Part shown: positions 22,570 through 24,554 of the stretch, one piece after another
Position numbering within the stretch: the first letter of the stretch is position 1
How the letters are laid out: each line of letters begins with the position of its first letter
IMG/VR virus record: IMGVR_UViG_3300012936_000159
Span: 1-24,554 of that record
Strand: one strand, 5' to 3'
DNA from: a virus
Length of the DNA: 24,554 nucleotides
The notes under the pieces: model-generated
Told to the model about the DNA's origin: nothing
The model's input: the letters and a program-made list of their open reading frames with translations, nothing else
Database searches by the model: none
Made by a program: the position numbers and the translations under genes

Positions 22570-23478
22570 ATGGAAGAAGAAAACGGCGTTGCCATTATTG
22601 CATACAATAACAGCCAGCTGAACTATCTGCAATTTGCCGCTATCGCAAGTGCATATGCTAAATTGCATATGAAAAATAACAAAGTAGCATTGATTACAGA
22701 TACCGGTACTGAAGACTGGATGAATATCAGTATGCCCAAAGAGGATATTGAAGTCTTGTTTGACTATGTTGTTAGTCATGAAATTCATCATGATCCTAAT
22801 CCACGTAGACACTTTGATAGTCCGTGGACAGAATTTACTACACAATTTAGTAACAAAAACAAAGATGGTATCTTTGAACTAAGTCCTTTTGAAAAAACAC
22901 TTTTGATTGACAGTGATTATCTAATTTGTAATAATTTTTACGACAGAGTTTTTCAAACTGAACTTCCTCTAGGAATGCACAGAGATGCAATATACTTAGA
23001 AGGACAATCTCCCTACCTAAACGAAATAGATCTGAATGAAGCAGGTATCCATCATTGGTGGAGTACCGCAGTTTACTTTGACAAAAGTGAAGAAAGCAAG
23101 ATCTTTTTTGGTATTTGGGAACACGTCAAAGAAAATTGGGATTACTATGCACTGCTATATCAATTCCCTCCTGGATTGTTTAGAACAGACTTTTGTGTTA
23201 GTATTGCAATACATATTCTCAACGGATTTACAAACGAACATCATGTTTATGACTTTGACGGTGTACCTCTTATAAACATGGATCAGAAAGATGATTTGAT
23301 TAGAGTAAAAGATTTTACAGACATGACTTTTCTCAGCCACAACCGCAGTGAGCCTTGGAAAAATATTATGGTTAGAAAACAAAAAGAAAATATGCACATT
23401 ATGAACAAACGTGCAATGGCTAGACAAGCAGATAAAATGTATGAAAATCTTGTAACAGCATTGAAGGAAAAACAATGA
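22570..23478 (+). CDS. GT-A-like glycosyltransferase, first of a pair
   Basis: The 302-residue protein begins with a Rossmann-like stretch: VAIIAYNNSQLNYLQFAAIA (6-25), then KVALITDTGTEDW. It has a DxD motif in TLLIDSDYLI (D114, D116) preceded by a helix, the usual metal and nucleotide-sugar site of GT-A enzymes. HHWWSTAVYFD (161-171) follows, at the place where GT8-like enzymes have an acceptor-side 'N-(A/S)-G-(V/L)-(M/F)' strand. The C-terminus is basic and helical (MNKRAMARQADKMYENLV). It has no membrane segment, so it would act in the host cytoplasm. It starts immediately after the previous stop and overlaps the next gene as ATGA; both neighbours share its promoter. Donor and acceptor are unknown. 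The fold assignment rests on the DxD and the N-terminal pattern and is moderately strong. Confidence 0.65.
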   Translation: MEEENGVAIIAYNNSQLNYLQFAAIASAYAKLHMKNNKVALITDTGTEDWMNISMPKEDIEVLFDYVVSHEIHHDPNPRRHFDSPWTEFTTQFSNKNKDGIFELSPFEKTLLIDSDYLICNNFYDRVFQTELPLGMHRDAIYLEGQSPYLNEIDLNEAGIHHWWSTAVYFDKSEESKIFFGIWEHVKENWDYYALLYQFPPGLFRTDFCVSIAIHILNGFTNEHHVYDFDGVPLINMDQKDDLIRVKDFTDMTFLSHNRSEPWKNIMVRKQKENMHIMNKRAMARQADKMYENLVTALKEKQ

Positions 23479-24329
23479 GCAGAGGTTTCGTTACATTAGG
23501 TATCAACACTGATAGAGATAGATTCAAATACTGCTATGCTCTAGCACTGAGCATCAAAGCAATAGACAAAGATGCTGAAGTTTGTATGGTAGTTGACAAA
23601 GACAAATATGATGAAGTTGGAAGCACATACAAAGAAGCATTTGATTATATTACTGAACTGCCTTTTGGTCTTACCAGTCACATAGACGGGTTTCATGCCA
23701 TGAACATGTGGCAAATGGTGCATGCAAGTCCATTCAATGAAACTATCTACTTGGATGCAGATACAATTCTGAGAAATGTTGACCTTGATTTACTATGGGA
23801 TCAGTTTACTAACCATGACCTAGCAGTAAGTAGCATAGCAAGAACATATAGAAATGAACTAACAGACAAAAGTTATAAATTTGAGATCGAACAACACTAC
23901 AATCTGCCTCAGAACTACAACAATATGATTTACTTTGACAACAGCAAAGATACTGTGCTAGAGTGGTTCAAAATGGCTGACCCTGTGCTACAAAATTGGC
24001 GTGATGTTTACAGTACAATGTTCAAAGAAAAGAAACCACAAACGTTTGATAAAAATTTGTTGTTGAATTGTGTAACACACTTCTTAGATTGCGATAATGA
24101 TATATCAATTCCAGTAAATAACTTGTACGACATCGATACCAAAAGTGCAAGACTGTGGAACAAAGACATTCCGCACAATTGGACTGAAATGATGAATGCT
24201 TGGTATACAGATGACGACAAATTTTTGATTGAGAATTATAATATTCCTGGTGGAATTATTCATTATGGAGACGAGCAGTTTATAACAGAGCAGGTATTAG
24301 ATGTCCTCTACTCTAGAACCTCTACTTGA
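23475..24329 (+). CDS. GT8-like glycosyltransferase, second of a pair
   Basis: The 284-residue protein has GT8-type landmarks: FVTLGINTDRDRFKYCYALA at the N-terminus (a first strand followed by a helix entering a nucleotide-binding fold), AEVCMVVD as the second strand, and TIYLDADTILRNVDLDLLWD with DAD at 94-96 (the family's YLDADT/YLDxDx metal site). PQNYNNMIYFDNS follows at 145-157, matching the 'f-N-(A/S)-G-(V/M)-x-(V/Y)' strand, and PGGIIHYGDEQF lies near the end, like the 'I-x-H-(F/Y)-x-G' C-terminal motif. AAGGA upstream and the ATGA overlap favour coupled translation with the first transferase, to which it is similar in plan. Cytosolic; donor and acceptor unknown. The last 29 bases overlap the start of the next gene in another frame. 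Confidence 0.75.
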   Translation: MSRGFVTLGINTDRDRFKYCYALALSIKAIDKDAEVCMVVDKDKYDEVGSTYKEAFDYITELPFGLTSHIDGFHAMNMWQMVHASPFNETIYLDADTILRNVDLDLLWDQFTNHDLAVSSIARTYRNELTDKSYKFEIEQHYNLPQNYNNMIYFDNSKDTVLEWFKMADPVLQNWRDVYSTMFKEKKPQTFDKNLLLNCVTHFLDCDNDISIPVNNLYDIDTKSARLWNKDIPHNWTEMMNAWYTDDDKFLIENYNIPGGIIHYGDEQFITEQVLDVLYSRTST

Positions 24330-24554
24330 GGTAGTAAAAGCTAAAGCAGACAAGGCAAAATACTTCTACGTTTACTTCGACGAATGGGACGGAGAGATCC
24401 TTGAAATCAGCAGTAAACAATTAGAGAAGAAACAGCATTATCTAAAAACTAAAGATAGTATCGCAGAAAGAATGCTGATAGGAAGTGAAGATCCTAGCAA
24501 GTATACAGTTGCCGATACTCCAGATGGTCATGTGATCATCAAAAAATCAGATCA
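24301..24554 (+). CDS. Unknown phage protein, N-terminal part (3' truncated)
   Basis: The frame from ATG 24301 (reading MSSTLEPLLEVV) stays open for about 84 codons to the window edge, so the C-terminus is missing. It begins 29 bases inside the preceding gene, in a different frame, with a weak CAGG-type ribosome site upstream. The visible sequence has a charged helix (VVKAKADKAK), then KYFYVYFDEWDGEILEISS, then a helix with KKQHYLKTKDSIAERMLIGS, and KYTVADTPDGHVIIKKS. The 'YxVYFDxWxGEIxxxS' opening looks like a recurring domain of marine T4-like structural proteins, so this may be the start of a larger virion protein. That is inference; no function is recognised. Confidence 0.6.
   Translation, partial: MSSTLEPLLEVVKAKADKAKYFYVYFDEWDGEILEISSKQLEKKQHYLKTKDSIAERMLIGSEDPSKYTVADTPDGHVIIKKSD

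Overview
The window is a late, virion-structure segment of a T4-like myovirus. It is AT-rich by eye, all genes lie on the + strand, and start and stop codons touch or overlap at most junctions. I find no tRNA, rRNA, CRISPR array, integrase, transposase or insertion sequence. Gene content and order (hub, gp5-like, lysozyme-like, gp25, gp6, then a giant wedge-region protein) and the T4-type late promoter octamer TATAAATA point to the marine T4-like phages of the cyanophage/pelagiphage type. The host cannot be fixed from the sequence.

Layout. (1) 2-3556, central baseplate and tail tip: the C-terminal part of a hub-like protein with a long coiled coil; a gp5-like OB-fold/beta-helix spike protein without a lysozyme domain; and a separate gene for a degenerate GH24 lysozyme-like domain fused to a small beta domain. 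(2) 3573-19444, baseplate wedge operon: a late promoter abutting the gene 25 ATG, gene 25, an enlarged gene 6, and one 3989-codon gene that fills almost half the window. That protein is a mosaic of recognisable modules: fibre-type beta domains, W-rich CBM5/12-like modules, a GSGY module also present in gp6, flagellin-hook-IN-like tandem repeats, a five-repeat beta-propeller-like array and a C-terminal IGTERIEY module. (3) 19440-22158, appendage genes: a late promoter overlapping the giant gene's stop codon, then three probable fibre or baseplate-periphery proteins. One ends in a candidate Peptidase_G2-type autoproteolytic domain and one carries a (Gly-Tyr)9 tract. (4) 22159-24554: the largest intergenic gap (63 bp), with a sigma70-like promoter, an overlapping near-match to the late octamer and a strong Shine-Dalgarno. 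It is followed by a small conserved-looking protein, two adjacent GT-A-type glycosyltransferase-like proteins with DxD motifs, and the start of another gene that runs off the edge.

How it fits together. The left genes would build the tail tip and the hexagonal baseplate wedges. The giant protein and the three genes after it probably form the outer baseplate or fibre apparatus that meets the host surface. The two glycosyltransferase-like proteins could modify either virion proteins or host glycans. The most unusual points are the size and modular build of the giant protein, the module sharing between it, gp6 and the lysozyme-like protein, the split of the spike and lysozyme functions into two genes, and the predicted leaderless gene 25 transcript.
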